Shown here one piece after another: positions 15,011 to 25,281 of a stretch of DNA of 64,000 bases. Numbering within the stretch: the stretch's first letter is position 1; each line of letters starts with the position of its first letter. A program made the position numbers and the translations under genes. The notes beneath the pieces are model-generated. The model was not told where the DNA came from and searched no databases. It saw nothing but the letters and a program-made list of their open reading frames with translations. Source of the stretch: a bacterium (lineage in GTDB: Bacteria > Actinomycetota > Acidimicrobiia > Acidimicrobiales > Bin134); the NCBI GenBank assembly GCA_026708015.1, contig JAPOVT010000003.1:1-64000 (forward strand). The letters run 5' to 3'.

Positions 15011-15382
15011 GTGCCCACGATTCAGCAACTGGTGCGCAAGGGTCGCCAGTCAAAGTTCCGCAAGGAGAAGACGCCGGCTCTCAAAGGCGCGCCCCAGCGG
15101 CGAGGGGTATGCACTCGGGTTTACACCACCACTCCAAAAAAGCCGAATTCCGCGCTCCGACGGGTAGCCCGCGTGCGCCTGACCAGCGGAATGGAGATCA
15201 CCGCCTACATCCCCGGCGAGGGGCACAACCTCCAAGAGCACTCCATTGTGTTGGTGCGCGGCGGTCGAGTGCGCGACCTGCCCGGTGTGCGCTACAAGAT
15301 CATCCGAGGCACCTTGGACACTGCCGGAGTGACCGACCGCCGACAGGCCCGCAGCCGCTACGGTGCCAAGAAAGAAGGCTAG
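15011..15382 (+). CDS. rpsL: 30S ribosomal protein S12
   Basis: S12 of 123 residues, normal length. It starts [11 protein letters not shown] after a GTG codon, with AGGAAG just upstream. The decoding-site loop [13 protein letters not shown] keeps the Lys residues whose change gives streptomycin resistance, and the second loop is [18 protein letters not shown]12 monitors codon-anticodon pairing in the A site. It heads the str cluster rpsL-rpsG-fusA-tuf. Confidence 0.98.
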   Translation: MPTIQQLVRKGRQSKFRKEKTPALKGAPQRRGVCTRVYTTTPKKPNSALRRVARVRLTSGMEITAYIPGEGHNLQEHSIVLVRGGRVRDLPGVRYKIIRGTLDTAGVTDRRQARSRYGAKKEG

Positions 15383-15425
15383 CGATGCCTCGCAACTCCG
15401 CAAGCGCTGGAATAGAGGCCTGAAG

Positions 15426-15896
15426 ATGCCTCGCAAGGGCCCAGCGGGGCGACGCGACCTCCCTAACGACCCGGTGTACGACTCCTTGCTCGTCACCCAG
15501 TTCGTGAACAAGATCCTGCAACGGGGCAAACGTTCCACCGCCGAGCGCATCATGTACGGTGCCCTTGACATCGTGGAGCAGAAGACCAGTGCCGAGCCGC
15601 TGGGCACCCTGAAGCGGGCGGTGGACAACGTGCGCCCCCAACTCGAGGTCCGCAGCCGGCGGGTCGGTGGGGCCACCTATCAGGTCCCCGTAGACGTGCG
15701 CCCTCGACGGGCGAACACCCTGGCCATCCGTTGGATTGTCAATCACGCCCGGGAACGGCGTGAGCGCACCATGACCGATCGGCTGGCCAACGAAATCCTG
15801 GACGCCTCCAATGGCCTGGGTGCGTCGGTGAAACGGCGCGACGACTTGCACAAGATGGCTGAGTCGAACCGGGCCTTCGCCCACTACCGCTGGTAA
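15426..15896 (+). CDS. rpsG: 30S ribosomal protein S7
   Basis: S7 of 156 residues, the family's usual size, beginning [19 protein letters not shown]. It nucleates folding of the 16S rRNA 3' major domain and lies at the E site. Conserved parts include [20 protein letters not shown] and the basic [15 protein letters not shown]. The frame is open further upstream (to 15363) but inside rpsL; the ATG at 15426 has GAGG before it and gives the family N-terminus. Confidence 0.97.
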   Translation: MPRKGPAGRRDLPNDPVYDSLLVTQFVNKILQRGKRSTAERIMYGALDIVEQKTSAEPLGTLKRAVDNVRPQLEVRSRRVGGATYQVPVDVRPRRANTLAIRWIVNHARERRERTMTDRLANEILDASNGLGASVKRRDDLHKMAESNRAFAHYRW

Positions 15897-15918
15897 GCGG
15901 TCCTACTTCCTGAGCGTC

Positions 15919-17997
15919 ATGTCTCGTCACCCGCTGGAGAAGACCCGCAACATTGGCATCATGGCCCACATCGACGCGGGAAAAACCACCTGTACCGAGC
16001 GCATCCTCTATTACACCGGAAAGGCTTACAAGCTCGGTGAGGTCCACGACGGCGCCGCCACCATGGACTGGATGGAACAGGAGCAGGAGCGGGGCATCAC
16101 CATCACCTCGGCCGCCACCACCGCCGAGTGGGCCGGACACCGCATCAACATCATCGACACGCCCGGCCACGTGGACTTCACCATGGAGGTTGAGCGCTCT
16201 TTGCGGGTGCTCGACGGGGCGGTGGCCCTGTTCGACGGCGTCGCCGGCGTGGAACCCCAGTCGGAGACCGTGTGGCGCCAGGCCAACAAGTACGAAGTCC
16301 CCCGCATTTGCTTCATCAACAAGCTCGACCGCACCGGGGCCAATTTCGAGCGGGCCGTGCTCACCATTTCCGAGCGCTTGCGGGCAACCACTGCCGTGGT
16401 GCAGTTGCCCATCGGCATCGAAGCCGACCTGCTCGGCGTCGTCGACCTGGTGGAGATGCAGGGCCTGGTATGGCGGGGCGACGACTTGGGCGCCACCTGG
16501 GACGTCACCGAGATTCCCGAGGATCTAAAGGAAAAGGCCGAGGAAGCCCGCCTCGAACTCATCGACCTGCTCACCCAGTTCGACGAGAGCCTGCTGGAGA
16601 AGTACATCGAGGATGAGGATTCGATCACTCCGGACAATCTGCGGGCTGCTCTGCGAGCCTGCACCCTGTCGCTGGACGTCGTGCCCGTGCTGTGCGGATC
16701 GGCCTTCAAAAACAAGGGCGTGCAGCCGCTGCTGGACGCCATCATCGAGTACCTACCCTCCCCGCTGGACATCCCCCCGGTCAGCGGCATTTACAAGGGC
16801 GAGGTGTGCGAGCGACCTGCCGACGACGGGGCCCCGTTCAGTGCCTTGGCGTTCAAGATCATGAGCGACCCCCACGTCGGCAAGCTCACCTACTTCCGGG
16901 TCTACAGCGGTCAACTGGACAAGGGCAGCCAGGTGGTGAACACCCGCACCGGGCGCAAGGAGCGGATCGGCCGCATCCTGGAGATGCACGCCAACGACCG
17001 CGAAGATCTCGACGTTGTCCGGGCCGGTGACATCGTGGCCGGAATCGGCCTCAAAGACATGCGCACCGGCGACACCCTGACCCATCCCAACCATCCCATC
17101 GAACTGGAGCAGATGGACTTCCCCGACCCGGTGATCCAAGTGGCAGTGGAACCCCGTACCAAAGCCGACCAGGACAAACTGGGCAAGGCGATGTCTGCCC
17201 TGGCTGAAGAGGATCCCACATTCCAGGTCCGCACCGACGAGGAAACGGCGCAGACTCTCATCGCCGGTATGGGCGAGTTGCACCTTGAGGTGCTGGTGGA
17301 GCGAATGCTGCGGGAGTTCAATGTGGACGCCTCGGTCGGAAAGCCGCAGGTGGCCTACCGGGAGACCGTCTCCGCGCCAGTGGGCAAATTCACCTACACC
17401 CACAAGAAGCAGACCGGCGGCTCGGGCCAATACGCCGAGATCACATTCGACCTTGAGCCGAACGACCCCGGCAAGGGCTATGAGTTCGCCAGCCAGGTCA
17501 GCGGGGGGCGCATCCCCAAGGAGTACATCCCCGCGGTGGACAGCGGAATGCAAGATGCCATGACCACCGGGCCGCTGGCCGGATTCCCGGTGGTTGACAT
17601 CAAGGTGACCCTCACAGACGGCAAGCACCACGAGGTGGACTCATCCGACATGGCCTTCAAGATCGCGGCCACTGCCGCCTTCCGCGACGCCGCCCGGCGG
17701 GCCAAGCCCGTTTTGTTGGAGCCGATCATGGCCGTCGACGTAGTGACTCCCGAGGAGTACATGGGCGACGTAATCGGCGACCTCAACGGCCGACGGGGAA
17801 AAATCGACAGCATGGAGCAGCGGGGCCGTGAACAAATTGTCAAGGCCCATGTGCCACTCTCGGAAATGTTCGGATACGCTACCGAACTCCGGTCGAGAAC
17901 GCAGGGGCGTGCAACGCACACCATGCAGTTCGACACCTACCGGCAGACACCTGCCAAGGTGCAAGAGGAGATAGTCGCCCGCATTAGGGGCGAATGA
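15919..17997 (+). CDS. fusA: elongation factor G
   Basis: The 692-residue GTPase drives translocation. G1 is [16 protein letters not shown]3 [15 protein letters not shown], and G4 [10 protein letters not shown]. Domains II to V follow; domain IV contains [19 protein letters not shown] and domain V ends with [20 protein letters not shown]. No extra domains or deletions are seen. It stands 22 bases after rpsG, whose gap contains no clear terminator, and 33 bases before tuf. Confidence 0.98.
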   Translation: MSRHPLEKTRNIGIMAHIDAGKTTCTERILYYTGKAYKLGEVHDGAATMDWMEQEQERGITITSAATTAEWAGHRINIIDTPGHVDFTMEVERSLRVLDGAVALFDGVAGVEPQSETVWRQANKYEVPRICFINKLDRTGANFERAVLTISERLRATTAVVQLPIGIEADLLGVVDLVEMQGLVWRGDDLGATWDVTEIPEDLKEKAEEARLELIDLLTQFDESLLEKYIEDEDSITPDNLRAALRACTLSLDVVPVLCGSAFKNKGVQPLLDAIIEYLPSPLDIPPVSGIYKGEVCERPADDGAPFSALAFKIMSDPHVGKLTYFRVYSGQLDKGSQVVNTRTGRKERIGRILEMHANDREDLDVVRAGDIVAGIGLKDMRTGDTLTHPNHPIELEQMDFPDPVIQVAVEPRTKADQDKLGKAMSALAEEDPTFQVRTDEETAQTLIAGMGELHLEVLVERMLREFNVDASVGKPQVAYRETVSAPVGKFTYTHKKQTGGSGQYAEITFDLEPNDPGKGYEFASQVSGGRIPKEYIPAVDSGMQDAMTTGPLAGFPVVDIKVTLTDGKHHEVDSSDMAFKIAATAAFRDAARRAKPVLLEPIMAVDVVTPEEYMGDVIGDLNGRRGKIDSMEQRGREQIVKAHVPLSEMFGYATELRSRTQGRATHTMQFDTYRQTPAKVQEEIVARIRGE

Positions 17998-18030
17998 TCA
18001 GGGGCGAGGAACCCACTTCGGAGGAGAAAA

Positions 18031-19221
18031 ATGGCTAAGGAAACATTTGAGCGCACCAAGCCGCACTTGAACGTGGGCACGATGGGACACATCGACCACG
18101 GCAAAACCACGTTGACCGCGGCGATCACCAAGGTGCTGTCGGAGGCCGATCCCACCACCACGCAGTTCACCGAGTTTGACAACATCGACAAGGCCCCCGA
18201 GGAGCGGGAGCGGGGCATCACCATCAACGTGGCCCACGTGGAGTACGAGACGGGGAACCGCCACTACGCCCACGTCGACATGCCCGGCCACGCCGACTAC
18301 ATCAAAAACATGATCACCGGCGCAGCTCAGGTAGACGGCGCCATCCTGGTGGTGTCGGCCGCCGACGGCCCCATGCCCCAGACCCGAGAGCACGTTCTCT
18401 TGGCCCGCCAGGTGGGCGTGCCCGCCATCGTGGTCGCCTTGAACAAGGTCGACATGGTGGACGATGAGGAGCTGTTGGAACTGGTGGAGCTCGAGGTTAG
18501 GGAGCTGCTCAGCGAGTACGACTTCCCCGGCGACGACATTCCGGTGATACCGGTATCTGCCCTCAAGGCCCTCGACGGCGACGGCGACTCCGCCCAGCAG
18601 GTGATCGACCTGATGGAGCAGGTGGACTCCTACATCGAGGAGCCCGAGCGAGACGTGGACAAGCCGTTCCTGATGCCGATCGAGGACGTGTTCTCCATCA
18701 CCGGGCGGGGCACCGTGGTCACCGGCCGGGTGGAGCAGGGCATCGTCAACACCGGCGACAAGGTGGAGATCGTTGGCATTAAGGAAACCGCCGAGACGGT
18801 GTGTACCGGGGTGGAGATGTTCCGCAAGCTGCTGGATGAGGGTCGCGCCGGCGACAACATCGGCGCCCTGCTGCGGGGCACCGACAAGGACGATGTCCAG
18901 CGCGGCCAGGTGCTGGCCAAGCCCGGCTCCATCACCCCCCATACCAACTTCGAGGCCCAGGTCTACGTGCTGACCAAGGAAGAGGGCGGTCGCCACAAGC
19001 CGTTCTTCAGCAACTACCGGCCCCAGTTCTACTTCCGCACCACCGACGTCACCGGCACCATCGCCCTGCCCGAGGGCACCGAGATGTGCATGCCTGGTGA
19101 CAACACGGAGATGGTCGTGGAGCTGATCGCACCCATCGCCATGGACGAGGGTCTGCGTTTCGCCATCCGCGAGGGCGGCCGCACCGTGGGCGCAGGCACC
19201 GTCACCAAGATCATTAAGTAG
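18031..19221 (+). CDS. tuf: elongation factor Tu
   Basis: The 396-residue protein delivers aminoacyl-tRNA to the ribosome. G1 is [19 protein letters not shown]3 [20 protein letters not shown], and G4 [18 protein letters not shown]. Domain II has [20 protein letters not shown]; domain III ends [25 protein letters not shown] lies at 18019-18023 ahead of the ATG. It is followed after five bases by rpsJ, so they are likely one transcript. Confidence 0.98.
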   Translation: MAKETFERTKPHLNVGTMGHIDHGKTTLTAAITKVLSEADPTTTQFTEFDNIDKAPEERERGITINVAHVEYETGNRHYAHVDMPGHADYIKNMITGAAQVDGAILVVSAADGPMPQTREHVLLARQVGVPAIVVALNKVDMVDDEELLELVELEVRELLSEYDFPGDDIPVIPVSALKALDGDGDSAQQVIDLMEQVDSYIEEPERDVDKPFLMPIEDVFSITGRGTVVTGRVEQGIVNTGDKVEIVGIKETAETVCTGVEMFRKLLDEGRAGDNIGALLRGTDKDDVQRGQVLAKPGSITPHTNFEAQVYVLTKEEGGRHKPFFSNYRPQFYFRTTDVTGTIALPEGTEMCMPGDNTEMVVELIAPIAMDEGLRFAIREGGRTVGAGTVTKIIK

Positions 19222-19226
19222 CTCTC

Positions 19227-19547
19227 ATGGCAGCAGGACAGAAAATCCGCATTCGGCTGAAGGCCTACGATCACGAGATCATCGACCAGTCCACCAAGAA
19301 GATCGTGGAGACGGTCAAGCGCACCCAGGCCGATTTGCGGGGCCCTGTCCCACTTCCCACCGAAAAGCACCGCTTCACCGTGATCCGGTCACCCCACAAG
19401 GACAAGGACAGCCGCGAGCACTTCGAGATTCGCATCCACAAGCGTTTGCTCGACATCGTGGATCCGGGACCCAAGACCGTGGACTCCCTTCAACGGCTGG
19501 ACCTGCCTGCGGGCGTCGACATCGAGATCAAGCTCCAGCACGGCTGA
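19227..19547 (+). CDS. rpsJ: 30S ribosomal protein S10 (NusE)
   Basis: S10 of 106 residues with [40 protein letters not shown] and [18 protein letters not shown]. It sits in the 30S head and also works as NusE in antitermination with NusB. In almost all bacteria it is followed directly by rplC, L3. Here rplC is 7.1 kb further on, so this gene now closes the tuf transcript. Confidence 0.98.
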   Translation: MAAGQKIRIRLKAYDHEIIDQSTKKIVETVKRTQADLRGPVPLPTEKHRFTVIRSPHKDKDSREHFEIRIHKRLLDIVDPGPKTVDSLQRLDLPAGVDIEIKLQHG

Positions 19548-19557
19548 CGGTTTACCC

Positions 19558-19599
19558 CACTACGGCCGGATGCGCCCGATCGAATCTCTCGAGGGCTCC
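19558..19599 (+). other. 42-base rpoB-like sequence, possible rearrangement scar
   Basis: The bases 19558-19599 read HYGRMRPIESLEGS. The same stretch of the rpoB gene in this window (8809-8850) reads [14 protein letters not shown]. By hand alignment 34 of 42 bases agree, including the first 15 in a row, and most differences are at third codon positions. The frame ends at a TAA 27 bases later and has no start. I interpret it as a leftover piece of an rpoB copy at the boundary where rpsJ and rplC were separated; chance similarity is unlikely but not excluded. Confidence 0.45.
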
Positions 19600-19619
19600 A
19601 TCGACCAACCCTTAGTGGT

Positions 19620-20789
19620 GTGGCCTTCCAGGTAATCCTGCTCCGGGTCTCCGGACCCGACCGCTCCGGGCTGTTTGCAGCCCTGCTCAATGTGCTCACC
19701 GCCGGCGGAGCCCAAATCCAAGACGTGGAGCAGGTGGTGATACGCCGCCAGCTCACCCTGGGCATCGTGATGGAGGTTCCCCCGGGTCAAGACCTGCTCA
19801 AAGACCTACTGCTGTTCGGCTGGGAGCAGAAGGTGACCGTGGAATTCGACGTGGTCGATCCCACGCCCTCGGTGCACTCCGGCGCTTACGCCGTCACCGT
19901 TCTGGGCCGGGAGCTAACCCCGGCGATGCTGGCCGCCACCGCCACCGCCATCGCCGAGGGAGGCGGCAACATCAACCGCATCGTGCGCCTTTCCCGCTAT
20001 CCCATCTACAGCTACGAGCTGCTCGTGGAGGGGGGCGATGCCGACGCCATCCGGCGCAACCTGCTGTCAGTAGCCGGGGCCAACCCCGAATTCGACGTGG
20101 CCATCCAACGAGAAGGCCTGGCCAGAAGGGCCAAACGCGTAGCCCTGCTGGATGTGGACTCCACCCTCATTCAGGACGAGATGATCGATCTGCTGGCCGC
20201 CGAAGCAGGGTGCGTGGAGGTGTGCCAGAAGCTGACTGAGCAGGCCATGCGGGGTGAGATCGGCTTTGAGGCCGCGCTGCGAGACCGGGTTCGCCTCCTG
20301 GCCGGATTGGACGAGGCCGCGCTGGAGCGGGCGTGGGACCAGGTCACCCTCACTCCTGGGGCCCGGACGTTTCTGACCACCCTTCAGCGGCTGGGCTTCG
20401 CCATCGCCATCGTGAGCGGCGGCTTCACCCGGTTCTGCAATCGGCTCAAGCAGAACTTCGACCTCGACTATGCCTACGCCAACACCCTGGAGATTGTTGA
20501 CGGCAAGCTCACCGGCAATTTGGAGGGCCCGATCGTGAACCGAGCCCGCAAAGCCGAGATCCTCCAGGAAGTGGCTGCCGCCGAAGGAGTGTCGTCCGAG
20601 CAGGTGGTGGCCGTGGGCGACGGCGCCAACGACATCGACATGCTCACCGCGGCCGGACTGGGCATCGCCTTCAACGCCAAGCCCAAAGTTCGCCAAGCAG
20701 TCGAGACCGCCGTCAGCGTGCCCTATCTCGACGCCGTGCTGTTTGTGCTGGGCGTCAGTCGCGAAGAAGTCGAAGCCGAGGGGATCTGA
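19620..20789 (+). CDS. serB: phosphoserine phosphatase with N-terminal ACT domains
   Basis: The 389-residue enzyme would make serine from phosphoserine. The N-terminal half has two ACT-like domains (about 1-75 and 88-165), typical of mycobacterial-type SerB2. The HAD domain follows: nucleophile motif ALLDVDSTLIQDEMID with Asp178 and Asp180, SGGFTRF, and AVGDGANDIDMLTAAGLGIA for magnesium binding. The GTG at 19620 gives a fitting start, but no good ribosome site precedes it. It is the first of the genes placed between rpsJ and rplC and is followed after nine bases by the CitE-like gene. Confidence 0.93.
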   Translation: MAFQVILLRVSGPDRSGLFAALLNVLTAGGAQIQDVEQVVIRRQLTLGIVMEVPPGQDLLKDLLLFGWEQKVTVEFDVVDPTPSVHSGAYAVTVLGRELTPAMLAATATAIAEGGGNINRIVRLSRYPIYSYELLVEGGDADAIRRNLLSVAGANPEFDVAIQREGLARRAKRVALLDVDSTLIQDEMIDLLAAEAGCVEVCQKLTEQAMRGEIGFEAALRDRVRLLAGLDEAALERAWDQVTLTPGARTFLTTLQRLGFAIAIVSGGFTRFCNRLKQNFDLDYAYANTLEIVDGKLTGNLEGPIVNRARKAEILQEVAAAEGVSSEQVVAVGDGANDIDMLTAAGLGIAFNAKPKVRQAVETAVSVPYLDAVLFVLGVSREEVEAEGI

Positions 20790-20798
20790 CTCTGCCCC

Positions 20799-21668
20799 AT
20801 GCAGCCTGACCCCCCGCCTATTCGCAGCCTGTTGTTTGTCCCCGCCAACCAGCCGGATCGGATGCAGAAGGCATTGAAATCGGAAGCCGACGGAGTGGTG
20901 TTCGACCTGGAGAGCGCCATACCCCGCGGCGCGGCTGATGAGGCCCGAGGCTTCGTCCGCCAGGCGTTGGAAGGCCACAGGCCCGATCAACCAGCGGTAT
21001 TCGTCCGGGTCTCGGCGGTTGGCACTGCCGACTTCGCTCCCGATCTGGAGGCCTGCCTCCATCCATCGCTGACCGCGGTGATGCTGCCCCAAGTCACCGA
21101 CCCCGAAGAGGTAACCGTCACCGATGCTGCTCTGGAGGACACCGAGACCCTGATTATGCCGCTGGTAGAGACCGCATCGGCCGTACGTCAGGCCTATGAA
21201 CTGGCTACCGCCTCCGAGCGGGTGGCCTACATGGGGGGCGCCACTGGTCGCCACGGCGATTTGGGCCGCTCAGTGGGCTTCCAGTGGACGCCCGAAGGCA
21301 CAGAGACCCTCTACCTGCGTCAAAAGGTGCTCATAGACGTGCGGTCGGCCGGTGTGCCCAACCCACTGTCTGGATTGTGGGGCACCGTCGACGACCTCGA
21401 CGGACTCACCAAGTTCGCCCGCCAAACCCGGCAGCTCGGCTACGAGGGAATGATGATCATCCACCCCACCCACATTCCCACCGTCAACCAGATCTTCTCT
21501 CCCACCCCCGAGGAGATCGACGGCTGGCGCCGCCTCATTGCTGCCATCGAAGAAGCCGAAGCCCAGGGCATAGGTGCCTTCCGCCACGAAGGCCGCCTCA
21601 TCGACCACGCCCATCTCCTAACCGCCCAACAAAACCTCTCCAGCGCTGAGCGGTTGGGCCTCTGTTGA
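20799..21668 (+). CDS. HpcH/HpaI aldolase / citrate lyase beta-subunit-like (CitE-like) protein
   Basis: The 289-residue protein begins RSLLFVPANQPDRMQKAL, a close variant of the CitE family start, and has VFDLESAIP with the metal-binding acid, AVMLPQV, LIMPLVETASAVRQAYELA and a C-terminal GMMIIHPTHIPTVNQIFSP that shapes the CoA-ester site. Relatives cleave citryl-, malyl- or methylmalyl-CoA or act as thioesterases; the substrate here is unknown. No citD or citF is nearby, so true citrate lyase is unlikely. It is coupled to serB and ends three bases from the convergent methyltransferase gene. Confidence 0.85.
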   Translation: MQPDPPPIRSLLFVPANQPDRMQKALKSEADGVVFDLESAIPRGAADEARGFVRQALEGHRPDQPAVFVRVSAVGTADFAPDLEACLHPSLTAVMLPQVTDPEEVTVTDAALEDTETLIMPLVETASAVRQAYELATASERVAYMGGATGRHGDLGRSVGFQWTPEGTETLYLRQKVLIDVRSAGVPNPLSGLWGTVDDLDGLTKFARQTRQLGYEGMMIIHPTHIPTVNQIFSPTPEEIDGWRRLIAAIEEAEAQGIGAFRHEGRLIDHAHLLTAQQNLSSAERLGLC

Positions 21669-21671
21669 GAT

Positions 21672-24600
21672 TCAGGGGCGAGTCTTCTTGTCGCCGTGGA
21701 CCGAGGGCTCGGAGCACCACTGCAACCGCAGGGTTTCTAGGGAATCAAGGATGGAGTCGGGAAAGCCGAGCACGCTACACAACACCTGTTCGTCCAGTTC
21801 ATGACGGGCATCGTCTCGATAGGCCTCGTTGGCAGGGAGCATGGCCCGGTGCTCGAATTGGTCGAACACCCCGGCCAGATCCCGCACCTGTTCGGCTGAG
21901 ACTGCCCTCAAATCCAACACCGGGATATTCCCCATAGTGGTCACTGTCAGATTCGCACGGCCTTTCTGCTGCCGATTTGAGACATACCAACGCCCAAGCA
22001 ATCCGAGGGTGCTGTTCAGCCACACGCATATGGCCTTTTCCCAGTTTTCGGTCTCGTTGACATCCTCAGGGGTGGGACGAAGCGACGGCCACGCTCGACC
22101 GCCTATGGCAGGATCGGGGGTGAGGCAAGCCGCCATCGGCTGTGAGTTCACTTGGAAATCACTGTTGACATGAAGACGGGTTGCACCGGCTATCGAGGTC
22201 CCGGCGCTATTGGTGTACCCCTCCCAAACCTCGAGAGCTCGGTCCCGCATTCCATTTCGATCAGCACCATACGAGCAAGGTTCCACAAGCATTGCTTGTT
22301 CAGCAGAGTGGCTATGTGACCAGAGGATGGGCCAGCTTGCTTGGGCATACAAAGTTCGATCAGCAAACTCAAACACGTCAAATGGGCCACGCGGCGTGCC
22401 GTCCAGATTTTTGCCGGAGATGTCTCGATGTACTGGCCCACGACTCCCCAATTTGTCCAAAGCTGATATCGGGAGCGCCAGAATTCGATGGCGAGGAAGA
22501 ACTAGCCGGCCTCCGGTCAACTCAGTGACGGCGGCGGCAACCTCCAAGTTCGATACGCCACTCGGATGGCCCTCAATATCAGGGCCAAAGGGAGAGTCCA
22601 CACGCCATCCGATAATTTGGTCTCCAGTTTTCAGCCGAACAGCGCCTCCATTCTTGCTTTCGATTAGACGAGCAATTTCCACACCAGAGAGCGACGATGC
22701 CGGGCGATCATCCAAGACCACGTAGGTCGCATCAAGGGAGGCACCGCGAACCGGCCTCTCACACTTTGTGGCCACAACAATCACCTCAGCCATCCCGGTG
22801 TCCGCGGAAAAGGCACGACCTTGGGAGGCCTCGTCTCCATGCTCAGCAATTGAGATCACAGCAATGTCCCGATAAGAGGCGGTCAACAGCGCTCTCGCCA
22901 GCCTCCACGCGGTGCCTGACACCAGCGAAGCGGGCACGATCAGTGCCAATACGCCACCGGGTTTGAGCTTGGCATGGGCCAAATCGATGAAGTTGGAAGC
23001 AATGCCGGCATTGCCGTGGCCCGCCTTCATTCCGCTAACGCGCCGTGTGCTTTCTGCCAGGGTGTTTGACATGGCTTTTTGAGCCTGCGGATCATTGCCC
23101 AAACCCGCAAATGCCGGATTCGGTACATCTGCGTGTCGAGCTTCGTGATTAGTGGAGCGAGTGAATGGCGGGTTCATTATTGCGATGTCCAAAGACCCTG
23201 CTGGAATGTCGGCGATGGCCAGTGCTTCTTCTCCTTGAGCAGCAGCTGCCATAGTCCCATCGCCCCAAAGCGCGTACCGCTTGTTTGAATGGAGCAGATC
23301 AAGCGCCCCGATCTGGTATCCGATCACGCCTTGGCCATCGGTAACCTTCCCGTAGGGCATCACCCAGGTCTTGGTACTGGTGTAGTCAATTTCTGGTCGC
23401 TCGCCAGAAAGCCGGGCGGCAGTCAAATGAACGGCGGCAGCCATGATGTCGCAGCCGATCAACACCTCTTCCATCAAGTGCTGGTGAATCTTGGCGTCAT
23501 CGCCGCCTTCTACCCGATGCCGCTCGACAATGCGGCGGTACACAGCGGTCAACAGCGCTCCCGTGCCGCACGCCATGTCGCCCACCCGCAATCGGGCAAT
23601 GGCCTCGGGGTTCAGCCAATCTAGATCCAGGCGCTCAACCGCCAACTCAGCCAACAAGGCTGCTGACGCGGGGCGTGTGTAGAAGGTGGCCAGGAACTTT
23701 CGATCGCCGATCAACTCCCCGAAGAGCCGCCCCACCAGACCAGACGAACTCGGATCATCGACCATATTCGCCGCAGTGCGGCAGAGGATTTCGAGGGCTC
23801 GTTTTGCCCCCACAAAACTGTTCATAGCCCGCAACAGCTTTTGACTCACCCCGAAGATGGGCCAGTAGTTGACATCCAAAATCTCTTGCCACATTTCGAA
23901 AACATAAAGCTGATCAAGCTTGTTGTCGGCCATCATCTGCGACGGCGTTGGCATCTCCGGGTGATGATTCGCAATGTGAAACTGGAACAGCACAGCGTTG
24001 AACAGAATCGCCATGGCCATGCGGTTGGTCTGCTCCCCCGGCTCCTGATTCAGCACCTTCCCGAAGGCATCTGCTGTGCCCACCCCTTCTGTAGCCCAAG
24101 CGGCAGCCGCGGTTAGCCGCATTTGCACCAAATCGGCTAGAGAGCTGGCATCAGCTCCATCGGCCCCCGCTCGATCTATGAACGCGGCGAGTTCTGCAAT
24201 CCGGCCCTCCAACCACCCAGATTCAGGGAACCTAACCGGGGCGCCATCGCCGTTCACCGACCACATTGACCACTGGAACGTGATTTCAGTGAACGCGCCT
24301 TGTGCCAAATCCTCGTCTGAGAATTGATCAAGCCGCTCGGGGCTTCTCATCCCCACAACCACCCTTACCGGGCGATCATCCTCTGCCCAACGCGTTCCAA
24401 AGTGCCCCAAGCACTGCTGCTCCAATGCTCGGGGAGAGACACCTGCGTACTTGTTCTCAACTAGAACTCGCTCTCGGCCTGGCGCATCCACCGTGATATC
24501 GGGCTGTTTCGCTGAGCCAACCAATTTGCTGGCGCGCTCCGCTTCCACCACCGATTGCGGATGGCATCGTCCGATTGCCGCGGCGATGGCTGCGTTCAGC

Positions 24601-24698
24601 GCCTTCTCGTCTCGGTGTTCAGCGGGCGGCATCTTCCGATTGTACGAGGCCGCCATGACAGCTTGGTGCAACGGTTCAATGCCCAAGTAGGCCGTCAA
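21672..24698 (-). CDS. fused PD-(D/E)XK nuclease and N6-adenine DNA methyltransferase
   Basis: The protein has 1008 residues. A nuclease-like motif comes first: PDI at 66-68 and LVENKY with Glu81 and Lys83, a D-x13-ExK pattern. Then comes a helical stretch, methyltransferase motif I VGDMACGTGALL near 371 and motif IV IAIMNPPF near 509. The C-terminal third (about 650-1008) could hold target recognition. This layout fits single-chain type IIG/IIL-like restriction-modification enzymes or solitary phage-defence methylases. The TTG at 24698 opens the frame; the ATG at 24656 is an alternative. It faces the ribosomal genes and its wording of codons looks less GC-extreme than its neighbours, which suggests transfer. 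Confidence 0.8.
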   Translation of the reverse strand: MTAYLGIEPLHQAVMAASYNRKMPPAEHRDEKALNAAIAAAIGRCHPQSVVEAERASKLVGSAKQPDITVDAPGRERVLVENKYAGVSPRALEQQCLGHFGTRWAEDDRPVRVVVGMRSPERLDQFSDEDLAQGAFTEITFQWSMWSVNGDGAPVRFPESGWLEGRIAELAAFIDRAGADGADASSLADLVQMRLTAAAAWATEGVGTADAFGKVLNQEPGEQTNRMAMAILFNAVLFQFHIANHHPEMPTPSQMMADNKLDQLYVFEMWQEILDVNYWPIFGVSQKLLRAMNSFVGAKRALEILCRTAANMVDDPSSSGLVGRLFGELIGDRKFLATFYTRPASAALLAELAVERLDLDWLNPEAIARLRVGDMACGTGALLTAVYRRIVERHRVEGGDDAKIHQHLMEEVLIGCDIMAAAVHLTAARLSGERPEIDYTSTKTWVMPYGKVTDGQGVIGYQIGALDLLHSNKRYALWGDGTMAAAAQGEEALAIADIPAGSLDIAIMNPPFTRSTNHEARHADVPNPAFAGLGNDPQAQKAMSNTLAESTRRVSGMKAGHGNAGIASNFIDLAHAKLKPGGVLALIVPASLVSGTAWRLARALLTASYRDIAVISIAEHGDEASQGRAFSADTGMAEVIVVATKCERPVRGASLDATYVVLDDRPASSLSGVEIARLIESKNGGAVRLKTGDQIIGWRVDSPFGPDIEGHPSGVSNLEVAAAVTELTGGRLVLPRHRILALPISALDKLGSRGPVHRDISGKNLDGTPRGPFDVFEFADRTLYAQASWPILWSHSHSAEQAMLVEPCSYGADRNGMRDRALEVWEGYTNSAGTSIAGATRLHVNSDFQVNSQPMAACLTPDPAIGGRAWPSLRPTPEDVNETENWEKAICVWLNSTLGLLGRWYVSNRQQKGRANLTVTTMGNIPVLDLRAVSAEQVRDLAGVFDQFEHRAMLPANEAYRDDARHELDEQVLCSVLGFPDSILDSLETLRLQWCSEPSVHGDKKTRP

Positions 24699-24766
24699 GA
24701 GCGCTAAATGCAGCAGATTCTGTCCCCGGCAACGAATCCCACCCGCTGGGGTGCTACAACACCGCT

Positions 24767-25267
24767 ATGGCACAGACCACATTCGGAGACACCACAATCA
24801 ATACCGGCGGCGACCTCCCCGCGGTGGGATCAGCAGCACCGGCATTCACGCTCACCGGCGGCGACCTGTCCCCCGTCACGCTGGAAGGCCTGTCCGGCCG
24901 CAACGTTGTGCTCAACATCTTCCCCAGCATCGACACCGGGGTGTGCGCCAACAGCGTGAGGGCCTTCAACGAGAGGGCCGCCGGTCTCGACAACACCACC
25001 GTGATCTGCGCTTCGATGGATCTGCCCTTCGCCGGTTCCCGATTCTGCGGTGCAGAGGGCATCGAGAACGTGACCATCGGCTCCATCTTCCGCAACCGGG
25101 AGTTCTTGGACGACTACGGCGTGGAGATGGTCGACGGCCCCTTGTCCGGCCTCACCGCCCGAGCTGTAGTGGTTATCGGCCCCGACGGCACCGTGGCCCA
25201 CTCCGAGCTAGTAGCAGCCATCGCCGACGAGCCCGACTACGACACCGCCCTTAACGCCTGCTCCTAA
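24767..25267 (+). CDS. tpx: thiol peroxidase (atypical 2-Cys peroxiredoxin)
   Basis: The 166-residue protein reduces lipid and hydrogen peroxides with thioredoxin. The peroxidatic Cys60 is in FPSIDTGVCANSVRAF and the resolving Cys94 in DLPFAGSRFCGAEG, the exact Tpx spacing. It ends with VVVIGPDGTVAHSELV and YDTALNACS. It is divergent from the methyltransferase gene with 68 bases between the starts, and convergent with the permease gene. It has no evident link to ribosomal genes. Confidence 0.95.
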   Translation: MAQTTFGDTTINTGGDLPAVGSAAPAFTLTGGDLSPVTLEGLSGRNVVLNIFPSIDTGVCANSVRAFNERAAGLDNTTVICASMDLPFAGSRFCGAEGIENVTIGSIFRNREFLDDYGVEMVDGPLSGLTARAVVVIGPDGTVAHSELVAAIADEPDYDTALNACS

Positions 25268-25281
25268 TCGGGACCAGCCCG

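Noticed and set aside
15385..15423. 12-codon ORF ahead of rpsG that begins with the same ATGCCTCGCAA as rpsG
   Set aside because: Could be a leader peptide or a duplicated start, but there is no conserved control known there and the length is too short to support a gene.
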